Source: Liolophura sinensis
Lineage: Eukaryota; Mollusca; Polyplacophora; Chitonida; Chitonidae
NCBI RefSeq assembly: GCF_032854445.1
Contig: NC_088295.1
Location: 7,750,501 to 7,814,500 of the forward strand
DNA: 64,000 nt
Direction of reading: 5' to 3'
Below the pieces are notes generated by a model. That model did no database searches, was not told the origin of the DNA, and worked only from the letters and a program-made list of their open reading frames with translations. The position numbers and the translations under genes were made by a program. Positions 11,498 to 24,433 of the stretch are shown here, in pieces (position 1 is the stretch's first letter; every line of letters starts with the position of its first letter).

Positions 11498-13606
11498 CGT
11501 ATATACCTATCTTGCTGTTTAGGCCTCACAGAAGTACAAAGTTAACAGATATTTTCATACAAAACATTCACGCGGTCATCTTCCACGTTACCACGTTAAT
11601 AATCCTCATCTAGGGTGTTCATTGCGGCAAACAAAAGTACCACAGGTTACAAAGATGCGTTTCCCCAGTAAGTAATGGCTTCGAGTTGGTCATGTGCATT
11701 TCTCATGAGCGAAATGTGCATTGTCCTGGAGCTTAAGGCTGAAAAGGTTTGGTAATTTTTATGGCTAAGTCCTTATCAACTAAGCGTCGGTCCGATCATT
11801 GATTGAGTCAGAAAAAAACTGTTATGAGTTCTTAACTAAGTTACACGGCTTCTATACAAAACAACGCCAAAATGGCGCCGGAGATTGCAATAACAAACAG
11901 TCCATCCCTAACTTTAAGCCATATCCGTTCGTCAACATCGAGTCTAACGACCTCTCTGATGATCTATGCAGCTTTGACCAATTTCGTGAGAGAAAAACCT
12001 ATTTTTACAAGGGGACATTATAATTCAGTTAGTTTTTAAACTTTCACTATCCTGTGTGACTCAATCAGCCTTTCGGTCGCCATTTTGTCGGGGTATGCTG
12101 ACTGGCCTTAAGAAATAAATGGAAATGATAACATTGCACTCATTAGCGGTAACGGCAGTCGTGACAAAGACTATACTGTATTTATTACATCTGCTTTTCG
12201 ATCCAAAACAAGATTATAAGATATAACAAATTTGAAATTTAATGCAAAATGTCATAAAATGGGGACTTATACGGTGGCCAGTTCTGATAAACTGCAGAAA
12301 CAAAATAAAGACATCAGTGTATATGAGGATTTCTGTATAAGAAAGCCTAATCCTCACGAGCCTATTACGCCTACGACGAAGGCATCCATTCTATCGTATT
12401 TATGTCCGCGTCAGAGTTTTGGACTGCAATGTCATACTGACCATCAACAGCGCAGAATAGAAGGAGTAGTTCTAAACCTCGTAGTAACAAAATAAGACGG
12501 GCAATCGAGCGAATTTCTCATCACGTAATGCCACTGTCGTTTGTTCCAAAACAAATTACAGGCGTCCACTCGATTGGTCAAGTTTTCTTCTATTTCCCAC
12601 CCGACGCAGAAGATCGGCGTCGTATACGTCAAACGTTCATGAGTACGGGGTAAAGCCACAGACTTATAAGCAAATAAATCAAACGTATCCACTCTCACGA
12701 GAGATTATTGGATTGGCAAATTGCGTAATGAGACCGGATCGATTCCTAGTTTTTATAAATGTAGTTAAGTTTAACAGTGATTTGAGCACCTCGGCTTAAT
12801 CAGCGATGAATCAAAACTTCTGGAGCAGACTGTAATTTCACAAGTAAGACGAACATACGGCTACACGATACAGCATCCCACTGATAATCCCACTGGTATT
12901 TTGCTTCACTGAGTTAGCCAATTCTCAAGGGAATGCAATGGACTCTCTCTTACTTATCAGATAACGATGATGGTTTTTAGAAAATCTTGAAGAAACAGAA
13001 AAACCAGTAAAATCCAAGCAATATGAAAAAGTGGAGTCGACATGGGAGATATAATAGAGAGGAGGAACTGGCGAGTGGCAGCTTACTGCCAGTTTCCTTG
13101 ATCTGGGCAGACGTGAAGTGCGGGTGAAGGGTTGCCTGATTGGATCTAGCAATGAGAACCACGACATCTCTGCTTCTATCTGCGGGCTAGGACAGCTAAC
13201 AAGTTATCCATGAGATGGATTTAATCAGCAGGCTCAAAGGTGCCAGTTCCTGTCATGTTTAACTACGTATTCGTCGCCGACTTGAAGGACAAGCTGGTCT
13301 TTGCTTTCTTATCAGAGATTTGCTCAAGGCGAGGCGCGACAAAGCTCATTTCACTCCACATTCCCTACTTAGATGGCTCTTCTAAATCAGTCCCTTGGAA
13401 TCGTTACTTATTGCAATGTATAACTTGAAGCCATATGCTTAAAAATTCTTGCCGATGTAATTACCCAGAAAACAAGATTTTCAGGGAAAACATCTAATAA
13501 CAATTATATAAAAAAAGGCATGTTCATTTAACAACTACAGTTTAGCTTTTATCAGTCTTTCCGATTCCTTGACAAATACAGTTCTTGCTTCCAGACTGAC
13601 AGTGTA
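11498..13606. other. No gene recognised
   Basis: Plus-strand frames 11799-12023 and 12232-12495 are open but match nothing I know. No repeat is visible. Confidence 0.35.
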
Positions 13607-13987
13607 CTAAGCTGAAAGGGTTTTGAAATCCGTCTTAAATCTTAACTCCTTATTAACAAACTCGTTATGATCATCAATTGTAAACTGCCTTTGCAGGGAA
13701 ATGTTCTGAAAGTACAGCAGTTTTCGTACATCTTTCAGACTTGTCATAGCTTTCAGGACTTGTTCCGTTCTCACCATAAGCTGATGACCGCGCTTCAATA
13801 GAGACCTATCCTGAAAAGTTACAAGTTGAATTTGTACCTTCTCACCAAAGGTCTCTATTGACTTCGGAGGGTAGACTGTTCTTCGTGTACATTTCACTGC
13901 CATTAGGATCCTGGAGTCAAACCGACAACTCGATATCATTCCATACAATCTGATACTACCAGACTGTCGTTTTGTCGGTAACAATCA
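13607..13987 (-). CDS. Possible terminal exon of an unknown gene
   Basis: A 127-codon minus-strand frame between an in-frame TGA and a TAG. The inferred peptide is mixed in composition and not repeat-derived (ILMAVKCTRRTVYPP, EKVQIQLVTFQD, LLYFQNISLQRQF). No signal peptide, membrane segment or known motif is seen. It has no ATG at its upstream end (internal ATGs only), so as a coding piece it would need an upstream exon. Chance is a real alternative at this length. Confidence 0.2.
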
Positions 13988-15469
13988 TTTTTACATACTA
14001 ATTTTGTGCAGGATGGACAAAGGCATACAAGAACAAAGGGTGTACGCATATGATATCTTTTCGGTATCTTCAGTAACATCTCATTGGCGTCTTACTAGAG
14101 AGGAATAGATAGATAATTCAATAGTACTCAAAATAAACCTGACACATTGCCAAATACGGTACGCTCAGGATGGTTACCAAACAGTTGACGTGACTTGAAG
14201 GTTAGCAGCCTTCCAACCCCACAAACTTAACTTAAGGCTGTTCTGTAAACTTAGGTCACCGCGTACCTCAAACAGACAGCAATCGGTGAAAGCAGCATTC
14301 GAAGAGATCACAGTTCACTGTTTGTCTTTCTGAGTATCTCGGCTTGCAAGATTGTTTTTATATGAACGTGCCCGGATGGTGAGGTTTATACTATCTCATA
14401 AATCCCGGGCATTGGGCTGAACCGCTCTATCCGGACATGGAGTTTGTAATCAACTGTAACTGTTCTGTAACATGAGCTTCTCAATGCACAGCGTAACTTC
14501 CCAAACTTTCCCTACATCGACAGGACACGTAGAACATCTAACACTTACGTAACGTGTGCCGTATTGGTATACATGAAACGCCGTGTTAATGCGCGTCCTG
14601 GAGACCAAGTTGATAACGGATCCCATTGTTACCATATTTGCAAAGCAGTATAACGTAAATAGTGTACTATATTTACATATATCCCTGATGCTGATAGGTG
14701 GAATGCCACGCCTTCGCTTCACATTTATCACAATTGGCCTTTTGTTTACCATACACCATTGTCTGACCTTGATAAACAAACCCTGCGGAAACACAGCATT
14801 TAGCAAATAACAAAAATGTTTGTGTATGAGATTATGTTCTCTTATGTAAACTACTCATGAGAGATTTATACAATAATTGTATAACACCTGCACTTGGCTC
14901 ACAAAGTGTTTGTTTTGGTTCATGTATATATATATTGGCGTCAGTATATATATAGTTGTCGTTGTGTACACATTTAAGACATGATTGTCATACATTTTAG
15001 ATTATAGCTATGGCTAGACTATGAGTGATATGTCCCTGGCTGGAAGAGTCGCGACGTTTAATAATGTCTGATTATAAATTATGGGTAACTGCTGCGTTAA
15101 ACAGATGCAGAAATTTCTATCTGTTGGTTTAAAACATTAATATATCAAGAGACAGAATTAAAACCACCCATATGAAGTCGATATTTCTAAAACTATCTTC
15201 AAATGACACGCAGTCATGTCAGTAATAACGACAACATTATAATGTTGGCTTTTTATTTTAATTATTCGATTGGTGTTTAAAGGCATCTTTAAAACTGCAA
15301 TCATATGAGTAGGTGAACCATAGGAGTGTCCGGATAAACCACCGACTTTTGCAAGCTACGGACAACACTGACCACGTGTGACGTACAAACTTGTGCTCTA
15401 TGTTACTAATTAAATCAATAATCATTAACCGGTGATAGTTCGCACAAACGTTCTCACAACGGGTTCGCC
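13988..15469. other. No gene recognised
   Basis: Two overlapping opposite frames (14450-14806 minus, 14583-14810 plus) are open, but neither has a recognisable domain. Short TA runs lie at 14921-14958. Confidence 0.35.
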
Positions 15470-15693
15470 TGCCAGCGAGGCGCAGGGACCCACGACCATC
15501 TCACCAATGCCGTCGCCGTGAATTCAAGTCCCCCTCATGCTGGCTACCTCTCCGGCCGTAGGTGAGAAGGTCTGCCAGCAACCTGCGGATGGCCGTGGGC
15601 CTTCCCGGGCTCTGTCCGATTTTCTCCCATCATAACGCTGGCCGCGATAAAAGTATAAGTGGAATATTCTTTAGTACGGTGTAAAACAGAAAT
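15470..15693 (+). mobile_element. V-type SINE, old copy, 5'-truncated
   Basis: Carries the family core (GGTGAGAAGGTCTGCCAGCA, CTGCGGATGGCCGTGGG) and 3' domain (CATAACGCTGGCCGCG, TAGTACGGTGTAAAACAG). No ATAA tail and no clear target-site duplication remain, so this is an older insertion. Confidence 0.75.
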
Positions 15694-16559
15694 TAGAAAA
15701 CACAAGCGCCGTCTTTCAATTATAAGTATTATCAAAGGGAATCTAGAAATTGTCTGTCCAAAAACGTGATTGACATGCACTGAGTAACGTTCCGATCATA
15801 TGTCGTGATGTACGTGTCAGTTTACAGCGCTATAACCAAAGGGCCACACCGATACACAAATGAATATAGAATGTTCGATGTATTACATCAGTTCATCTTA
15901 ATACATGATGATAAAGCAGTGGTCGAATCTCCACTATGCATGAATAAAGTTCAAATCTGTATGCCTTAGCGGGATAACTATTTCCCTCGAGGAAATTCTG
16001 GCAGTTTTGTCTAGAGGAGGCTATTATTTCCTTGTCCAAAGCTTCCGTTAACTGGCAGTCCTCTGACTTCGGCCATCCCGCCTTTGGCCGGAAGCTCTGT
16101 TTAGGCACCGTCTCACCCCGGTCGTAGCAATGGCGGATGTGGGAGGAAAGTGCAGGAAATGATTGCTGAGTAAGGAGAAGGTGACTGGTCAGTGAGTAGT
16201 ATCAGAACACCCGGGAGCTGGAGCATACTGTCAAATATCAACTTCCTCTCCTAACGTTCTAATGTGTTAAGCCAGTATAAGTAGAATTCCCTCTATGAGT
16301 TCAAAGCAGTTAACCAACTAACCTAAAATTTTCATGCAATTAGGCAACAAGACGTCCAATCGAGCAGATGAATACCAAAGCGCACGTTTTTGAATGACAC
16401 GGAATGTTAGAGCAAAGCTCCTTTAAATAGCCTTGACATAATCATTTGGCTGTGTCTTTTTCCATTAACACTGTTATTTTTTCTGTAAATCAGGTAAGTG
16501 TCCAGGTGATTTGTCAAGTTTGCCATTATTGCTTTTGGGTGGAAAAGCCTTAACATGTA
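15694..16559. other. No gene recognised
   Basis: A GC-richer patch at 15960-16150 has a 71-codon minus-strand frame (15893-16108) with coding-like composition but no known motif, no ATG and no clear splice sites. Confidence 0.3.
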
Positions 16560-16672
16560 AAATCCAAAGTTGTGAATTTCAAAGCTGTGAAAATCAAAGC
16601 TGTAAAATTCAAAGCTGTGAAATAAGAGTCAATCTGTTTTTTGGTTTTTGTTTTGTTTTTGTTTTTTTTTTC
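16560..16672 (+). repeat. 15-bp repeat (4 copies) followed by a T-rich run
   Basis: The unit AATTTCAAAGCTGTG is repeated about four times at 16560-16621. A G/T-rich tract at 16637-16672 follows. After it comes another CCAAAGTTATGAATG, suggesting the T-run split an older array. Confidence 0.75.
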
Positions 16673-18668
16673 CAAAGTTATGAATGTTGAAATAAGCGTC
16701 ATCTAGAGTTAGATTCTTCATCATACTTTCCCACTTGCATGACGACCTCAGTATAGCCGGAGTGGGTTACACTTATAGAACGCTTGACCAGCGGTCAACC
16801 ACAGGTGTCCCAGTCACAGGGGCTGATGAATCGAATCAATCGGTGGCTTTCTTTGGGAAATGAACCAGTCTCATGGGGTGGATACTTGAGGGTAGAGGAG
16901 AGGCACAAATACCAGTGTTGGACAGCACTCCGTCAGCCTTGTCTGGCCATATGGAAATCTGATTAACCTGTTAGTTGTGCGAGCCGAGAGGCATCGCGCC
17001 TGGGTTTTATTAACCCTCCTCATCACAAGTTAAATGTTTATTGTATTTTGGATCGATGAGTACCACGGTAACATTTGGCTGTGCACACAATACCCTTCAC
17101 TCCGCGGGCCTGGTTGACACCTCTACCACTGCCCTCTCACCCAAATGCTCCAGACTTAGAAGCCATTTACAAATTTGATGCCTACTCAGTTCATTTTCCC
17201 GAAGCACTCATCTAGCTAGTTGATGCTACTCGTATTAGAGACTCTGTGTGCCGAGACCTGCGTGAAAAAATGTGCAGCTACAGATCTGCTGCAAACGTAG
17301 ATGACTTCTCCCTCAGGGCGCGTGGGCTTTGAGCCGTAAAACTCTCCGTTCAATGGCAAGGAAGAACAGACCTATGTTTCGTTGGGATGTCACAAAAGCG
17401 TGTTAAAATGCTTAACGACATGTATGTTAGTACATGTGCATAATTGGCTTTAAGTCGCCATTTGTTTTGGATAATCCAGAATGAGTGTTCTGCAATTCTA
17501 AAAATAATTTAAGCATAATACAGTGTTAGCCGCTGTGTTGTTCTGGTGTTCCTGTCAATACTTTGAGATTAATGAGATGTGAGTTTCAGGATGTAAAGTA
17601 GGCCTACATGTACTAGCTTCTTGGAGATGTCAATAGCATGGTACCTCTAATAATAGCCTACCTTAATTAACATCAGGTGATACTGGCTATACCGAAATAT
17701 GCAGTGAAAGTCTGAAGAAGCCTGTCTGATCGTGGAGCAGTATGAGAAAACACAAAGTCCTCCGAATCATGAACGATACAGTAAATCCAGATTTTTGTCA
17801 TAAACAGTTCACGATGTGAGAAACCCGCTACTGGTTGTTCGTGAGAGAAAAATCAACCATTTTACCGTCTATACCATATATCTTTAATACGTGACAATGA
17901 CATGTGATAGAAGTTAATACTTACGGAATGTTTTAAACGAGGAAATAAGGGATGCCGCAGGTTCTCCTGGAGGAAAACCTGTAGGATACAGATACCCAGT
18001 GCCGTTTACCCGCTTCACCCAGCGTGGTCGACCTTTTCCGCTCCGTCATAATGAGATAATGCAGACCTAGCAGCGACTTTCCCTCGAGCACTGTGAAAAC
18101 GCATGTGCAGTTCTAACTATATTATATGAAGTGAGACTGTCTTATCATCAGAGAATCAGATATGGGTAAAGTCTGACCGATGATTAGCTAGATCAAGGAT
18201 TCCTCCGACCATGATGGGTACGATATGAGAATAACCACTTATTACCGATGAGGAAGTGTTGATAAGGTTTAAAGCAGAAGCTAATCAACATGCAGGAAGC
18301 GGCTTGATAAGAAATGTAATAGACCCACATTACAGCACATGGAATATTTAACGTGTGCTTCGGGTCACCTCTGTGGGTAAAATTTATAAAAATTCGAAAA
18401 AGTATTTATTTGAGGCGAGAGGTTCATGATTGACCGGGTTGAACGAACTGTCCACTAGTTAATTCATAAAAGGCGTGTTTAGCTTATATTTTATAGCAGT
18501 GTGTGTTTATACGCATAGCTATCACTGTACTGGTTACCTTGTCAGAATCTTCCACTCAAGACTCGAGTGGCTGACTAAGATTGCAACAGATCACTTCCAA
18601 AATTTATAAAAAAAAGACCAGTACACCGTCGTCGACAAAATGTCCAACAGATTACTTGCACATTTACA
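16673..18668. other. No gene recognised
   Basis: Unique-looking DNA. The only frame of note (16784-16966 plus) is short and unrecognised. Confidence 0.35.
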
Positions 18669-19226
18669 GGGAGGCTAGCCCACTGATGGTTGACAAAATT
18701 CCAAACATCAATGGAATATTTACAGGGAGGCTAGCCCACTGGTTTTTGACAAAATTCCAAGACATCACTGGAATATTTACAAGGAGGCTAGCCCACTGAT
18801 GGTTGACAAAATTCCAAACATCACTGGAATATTTACAAGGAGGCTAGCCCACTGATGGTTGACAAAATTCCAAGACATCACTGGAATATTTACAAGGAGT
18901 CTAGCCCATTGATGGTTGACAAAATTTCAAACATCACTGGAATATTTACAAGGAGGCTAGCCCACTGATGGTTGACAAAATTCCAAACATCACTGGAATA
19001 TTTACAAGGAGGCTAGCCCACTGATGGTTGACAAAATTCCAAACATCACTGGAATATTTACAAGGAGGCTAGCCCACTGATGGTTGACAAAATTCCAAAC
19101 ATCACTGGAATATTTACAAGGAGTCTAGCCCATTGATGGTTGACAAAATTTCAAACATCACTGGAATATTTACAAGGAGGCTAGCCCACTGATGGTTGAC
19201 AAAATTCCAACAGGTCAATTGAATAT
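18669..19226 (+). repeat. 56-bp minisatellite, 10 copies
   Basis: The unit runs from GGAGGCTAGCCCACTGATGG through TTGACAAAATTCC and CACTGGAATATTTACA. A variant with GAGTCTAGCCCATTGATGG occurs twice, four units apart (224 bp). Degenerate half-units flank both sides (GCAACAGATTAC with GACAAAATGTCC), suggesting an older, wider array from about 18580 to 19400. Confidence 0.9.
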
Positions 19227-19802
19227 TTACAAACAGCGCAACAGGCCTTCACAGTTTGGAAAGATTGCTACAGTTTAGAATTGAATAGCACAAGAGACCA
19301 ACTGTTGATTATGATTGCAACAGATTACAGAATATTTCTCATCAAACCATTATAACCTGATAGTTGACACGATTGCAGCAGTTCATATACCTGAATCTCC
19401 TCCATGCGAAAAACCATCAATTGGCAGAGATGCTTTTAGTTTATCTGATTGTCTGCCAAGAGACAAATGGACTGATAGTTGGATGATTGCGTTTGCCAGA
19501 GGAAACTGTTGTAATCGACAACAAATTATGCTTTTCCAATAATAAACCGCTTTGGTGAACGGTTACTTTTCTATAGCGTCCGCCTCGAAGTCAGATCTGG
19601 GATAAAACGGGTCGGGTCATACCAAAACTTGAAAGGTGGTAATTCTTGCAGACTTTTTTTTGCAGCAATGAAGAGATAGGGCAAGGGAATGGGTCTGGTT
19701 GGCGCGGTGTCAGTTTAATGTGTCTGGATGGGGTGTCATCTGTGGTGTCCTCGGCATGATATTTCAGTGGCGTCAGCACTTTGGCGGCATTCACTCGCCC
19801 TG
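19227..19802. other. Flank of the 56-bp array; no gene recognised
   Basis: The left part keeps degenerate traces of the array (GATTGCAACAGATTACAG, GTTGACACGATTGCAG). The remainder is unremarkable. Confidence 0.4.
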
Positions 19803-19813
19803 CCACAAAAAGA

Positions 19814-19881
19814 TTTATTTATTTATTTATTTATTTGATTGGTGTTTTACGTCGTACTCAAGAATATTTCACTATAATATT
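19814..19881 (-). mobile_element. V-type SINE 3' stub with 11-bp target-site duplication
   Basis: Only the last 68 bp of the SINE are present in reverse: the TTTATT tail, then GATTGGTGTTTTACGTCG and CAAGAATATTTCAC. CCACAAAAAGA flanks both ends (19803-19813 and 19882-19892). It is a severely 5'-truncated but clean insertion, as expected from LINE-driven retrotransposition. Confidence 0.85.
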
Positions 19882-19895
19882 CCACAAAAAGACAG

Positions 19896-19923
19896 AATAT
19901 ATATATATATATATATATACACA
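19896..19923. repeat. (TA)n microsatellite
   Basis: About 13 TA dinucleotides immediately next to the SINE stub. Confidence 0.9.
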
Positions 19924-21788
19924 TCTAATGATTCCTCGTCGTCAAATCGTCAAAAGTACAACGTAAAAACCTAAGCATACATGTATATGTATAACTTTCC
20001 AATTAAGCCCAAGTCATCATATTTTTTCTGAATATTTTAAGAGATTTTTGGTAACAACCGAAGACATAACACTGCTATAAGGTAAACTGATAGTATGTAG
20101 CAAAATCTAGGTCGTGTGACCCATCAGCTGACAGTGATGTATCATAATGTTTGGTCGTTTGTGCGCAGATGTGTCCTACCTCCGGAAACCAATGGACATA
20201 CTGACCGTAATGAACGAGTCATCAAAAAGGTCGGACATCCTCCAGAACAATTACGCCATGCACAGGACAGAAATTCATCCATCAGCCACCAATATTCATA
20301 GCTAAATATTTTGAAATTCGAAACTTTCCACTATTAACCTAAAGCTGGGATCCGGGCGGATAAGCTCCATCCACTGGGTCGGCGCTTGGCGATCTGTCGC
20401 TATGGTGAACCACTTCACCTTGTGTCCTTTATACTCTGATTGCGATCAGCTGCCGCCTAGTGTGGGTCATGTGAACGGTAACATGTAGCACCGAACGTTA
20501 CCCCAGCATATGTGGTGCTTTACCTCAGCAGTTACTCATTACTTCATGTAATTGTATCTCCTTTCTTGTGGTCATGTTTTCAGAGTAAATGCAGTTATGT
20601 TTGAAACAAACCATGGATGGCAACGTAAGCGAAAGAAATAAAATAGTGGTATTGTTACTTTTCTATATCTTCATTTTAAATTATTGCAAATATAATCAAT
20701 ATCGATTTTGTCCCCTTTGTTCGCAATTACGACCTAAACACAAATCTATTCTGTAGATGCAGTATAAAAAGATCCTTTAGTCTCCCAAGGCGCAGCCTCA
20801 CTCAAAGCCACGCCCTCGTCGTTTAGTGCAGCATTGTGATTCATTAAAACAAGTTCTCTCCATGAAAAAAAATTTTGACATCATATACACTGACGACTTA
20901 TCTACATCCGCTTTACACCACACCCAAACTCTTCTGGCCTATGCATTCAGCACACACTGAGACTGTTAATGGTAATGTCCCGTAAAGATCGCCAACAAAC
21001 AGCCAGCTGAAGCGTAATCCTTTAACCAGCGGAAAAATTTATCGACCCCAGGTTTGCCGCGCGACATAATTCCTATCATTTACCTTTTTCTAGCTATTTT
21101 CTTAGGTGTTAACAAGTCACTAGATAGACCTATGTTGTTGTGTGACCCGACTGTCTGGGCATGTAAGATAGATAGACACGTATTGACAGCGCATACCTAG
21201 CGGGTAGCTGGAAGTAAAGCCCTGTATACGTCTGTAGGTGCTGCCAGTTCCAGGCGGAGGTGTGGGATGTAACGGCGTTATATATAGATCCTCTTTACAC
21301 CTTCACTATAATCAAACTTAGCAATTACGGATTCACATGTAAATGTGTGGTGGTGACAGAGCAATTGGCCTAATAAATCTACCATGACAAGAAATATTCA
21401 TTAAAGTGACATGTGTGAACTGGAAACTGGTCATGTTGACATCTAAATAGTTGTCGTGCTGCACTGTCTTTAATAAATAAAAAAACAGCTGCCATAGCGA
21501 GGCCTTGACAAGCACAGTTTGCGACAATCACAAATTACACCCTGTTGTCAATCGATGGGACCGAATCAAATGTCAACCTCGTTATGTTCTTTTTATAGAT
21601 TGAGATTGATTTTTGCTGCCATTCGATAGAGAGAATCTTCATGGCCTTTTGTTCAAAACTGTCCACAATTCACCAGGTTTATCAAACATCGATCATGCGG
21701 CCCACAGACGAATAGCCGATTGGCTAATGGATGCACAGTTGTCGGATTATAGTGCACATGGCAAATCCTTGGAAAATACTATATATAC
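19924..21788. other. No gene recognised
   Basis: No domain-like frame and no obvious tandem repeat. A CpG-containing patch lies near 20350-20400. Confidence 0.35.
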
Positions 21789-21789
21789 C

Positions 21790-22042
21790 GGGGGGCCTCC
21801 ATGGCCGAGAAGATTAGCACGCCAGCACGGCGCAATGATCCAGGAGCCTCCCGCCTATGCGGTCGCTGTGAGTTCAAGTCCAGTTCATGTTACCTTCCTC
21901 TCCTGCCGTCGTGGGAAGGCCTGCCGGCAACCTGCTGATGGTTGTGGATTTCTCCAGGGCTCTGCCCGGCTTCCTCCCGCCACAATACTGGCCGCCGTCG
22001 TATAAGTGAAAAATTGTTAAGTACGACGTAAAATCGCAATCG
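21790..22042 (+). mobile_element. V-type SINE, near full length but diverged
   Basis: It starts at the tRNA-like head (GGCCTCCATGGCCGAGAAG, a decayed A-box). It continues through the B-box (GTGAGTTCAAGTCC), the core and the 3' domain (ACTGGCCGCCGTCGTATAAG). The tail is lost. A 130-codon frame over it is a by-product of the SINE sequence. Confidence 0.85.
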
Positions 22043-23430
22043 CACATACAAATATACAGCATGCATACAATCAACCTCAATTCAGTGACGCTTTGTTATC
22101 TACTAGTTATTTTACGGGATGTAAACAGACTTATTATACCCATGAATACTTTGTGTTTACTTGATAGAAATGGTTACACCTCAGTGTATATAGGCTTGTA
22201 ATGTAACCTGACCTTTTTTATGTCAAATGATCTGTACATGATATTAGATCTTCCCTCTTAACCCGAAACAGTTTCCCTACATAATTTATACAAGAGGAGA
22301 AGCCCTTTGATCAAGAGAGCGGCGCAGGTAATTACTTAAGATTAGGCAGACGGAGACAAGGACTGTGCCGTTTGAAAGTCGATCCCATTCTTCTAGAGAG
22401 AGCACTCTACGTGACTTTCGACGACTCATGGAGGTCTAGGTAATTTGTATTTGAGATCGAGATAACAAAGTCAGTCTGTTGTGTATCCATAGGCATGAAT
22501 AACACCGATGCCTTTTTGAGGAAATTTACAAATAAAAACGATGTAAAGACGGACATTTGGAAAGAAACACGGCGCCTGTCAGTTTTATATCTATAGCATA
22601 AAGATCCTCATGGATTTTTTAGCTTTTGAAATTGATAATGAAATCGATAATGTGATGTGGATTCAAACTCAGGTTTCGGGAAAAAATTATATATAAACTC
22701 AATTTTAGTTCCCGAATTTCTCCTCCTCTGTATCAAGCACGTATTAAAACATAGCCTCTTTTTTCTAAAAACCCCGAAAAAGGAGATGTAATCGAAGTCC
22801 GAAGTCCTCGTCTCCTGAATATTGTCAACAGCAGTTACGTAGAGAGTTATTACGTAGTCTTAGTTTTCCTTTACACAATAATTTGCTGAAAAGACTTCCC
22901 AAAAATGGGAAATATTTGCATCACCCGTCTGTTATTCCGATCAATATGCGTCGACCAGTTAGATGAATTGATAGCGGTAGTCCCAAGCTGGCCGGCCAGT
23001 CCAGACTGTCAAATTGACAAGGTGTCAACAGGTGTGTGTAAGTCAGCATGGTATCACGATGGGGGATGGCAAGATCGGTAAAACCTGACAGGCTTGTTGA
23101 TTATTCAGACAGCGATTGTGTTGACATGTAGAAAAATTAATTGAAGAGCTGACACCAGCTTTCATTACAAGTAACGAAAAAATTGTTTTTACAAACGCGT
23201 CCCAATGCATGAATGATATTGATAATATTGAAGTGTGATGCATAAAATACACATGGTCTTACCGATTATATTACCCACACTCATCGAAATCAATTCTGGA
23301 AATATACATGATATTGGGATGAAAAATGTCAAATGTTTATCCAAATTCAGACATTATATCTTGGAGTTTAGCCCTGTGCATCAAACTCAGTCCGATATGA
23401 CAAAGAGCAATTCACCACTGATCGATCAAC
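22043..23430. other. No gene recognised
   Basis: AT-rich, unremarkable. The plus-strand frame 23235-23516 runs into the 43-bp array and has no domain. Confidence 0.35.
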
Positions 23431-24433
23431 CAACAGTAAGTGTATGCTTGCCACGGTTATTCGGCTTAAATGACAAAACTAAGTGTATGCCTGGAACGGT
23501 TATTCGGCTTAAGTGACAACAGTAAGTGTATACCTGGGACGGTTATTCGGCTTAAATGATAACGGCAAGTGTATGCCTGGTATTCGGTTTAAATGACAAC
23601 AGTAAGTGTATACCTGGCACGGTTATTCGGCTTAAATGACAACAGTAAGTGTATGCCTGGCACAGTTATTCGGCTTAGATGACAACAGTAAGTGTATGCC
23701 TGGCACGGTTATTCGGTTTAAATGACAACAGTAAGTGTATACCTGGCACGGTTATTCGGCTTAAATGACAACAGTAAGCGTATGCCTGGCACAGTTATTC
23801 GGCTTAGATGACAACAGTAAGTGTATGCCTGGCACGGTTATTCGGTTTAAATGACAACAGTAAGTGTATGCCTGGCACGGTTATTCGGCTTAAATGACAA
23901 CAGTAAGTGTATACCTGGCACGGTTATTCGGCTTAAATGACAACAGTAAGTGTATGCCTGGCACGGTTATTCGGCTTAAATGACAACAGTAAGTGTATGC
24001 CTGGCACGGTTATTCGGCTTAAATGACAACAGTAAGTGTATGCCTGGCACGGTTATTCGGCTTAAATGACAACAGTAAGTGTATACCTGGCACGGTTATT
24101 CGGCTTAAATGACAACAGTAAATGTATGTCTGGCACGGTTATTCGGCTTAAATGACAACAGTAAGTGTATGCCTGGCACTGTTATTCGGTTTAAATGACA
24201 ACAGTAAGTGTATGCCTGGAACGGTTATTCGGCTTAAATGACAACAGTAAGTGTATGTCTGGCACGGTTATTCGGCTTAAATGACAATAGTAAGAGTATG
24301 CCTGGCACGGTTATTCGGCTTAAATGACAACAGTGAGTGTATGCCTGGAACGGTTATTCGGCTTAAATGACAACAGTAAGTGTATGCCTGGCACGGTTAT
24401 TCGGCTTAAATGACAACAGTAAGTGTATGCCTG
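23431..24433 (+). repeat. 43-bp minisatellite, about 23 copies
   Basis: The unit is CAACAGTAAGTGTATGCCTG then GCACGGTTATTCGGCTTAAATGA. Common variants are TATACC for TATGCC, GGTTTAAATG for GGCTTAAATG, and GGAACGG for GGCACGG. One unit near 23575 lacks the CACGGT part. Almost every copy on the plus strand carries GTAAGT, the consensus intron start. It is not coding. Confidence 0.95.

Noticed and set aside
14450-14810. Overlapping ORFs on opposite strands as a membrane protein
   Set aside because: Some hydrophobic runs, but no family motif, no splice support, and an equally open opposite strand.
21613-22005. 130-codon plus-strand ORF
   Set aside because: Mostly SINE sequence.
23431-24433. CRISPR-like array
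   Set aside because: Units are contiguous with no unique spacers, in eukaryotic DNA; it is a minisatellite.
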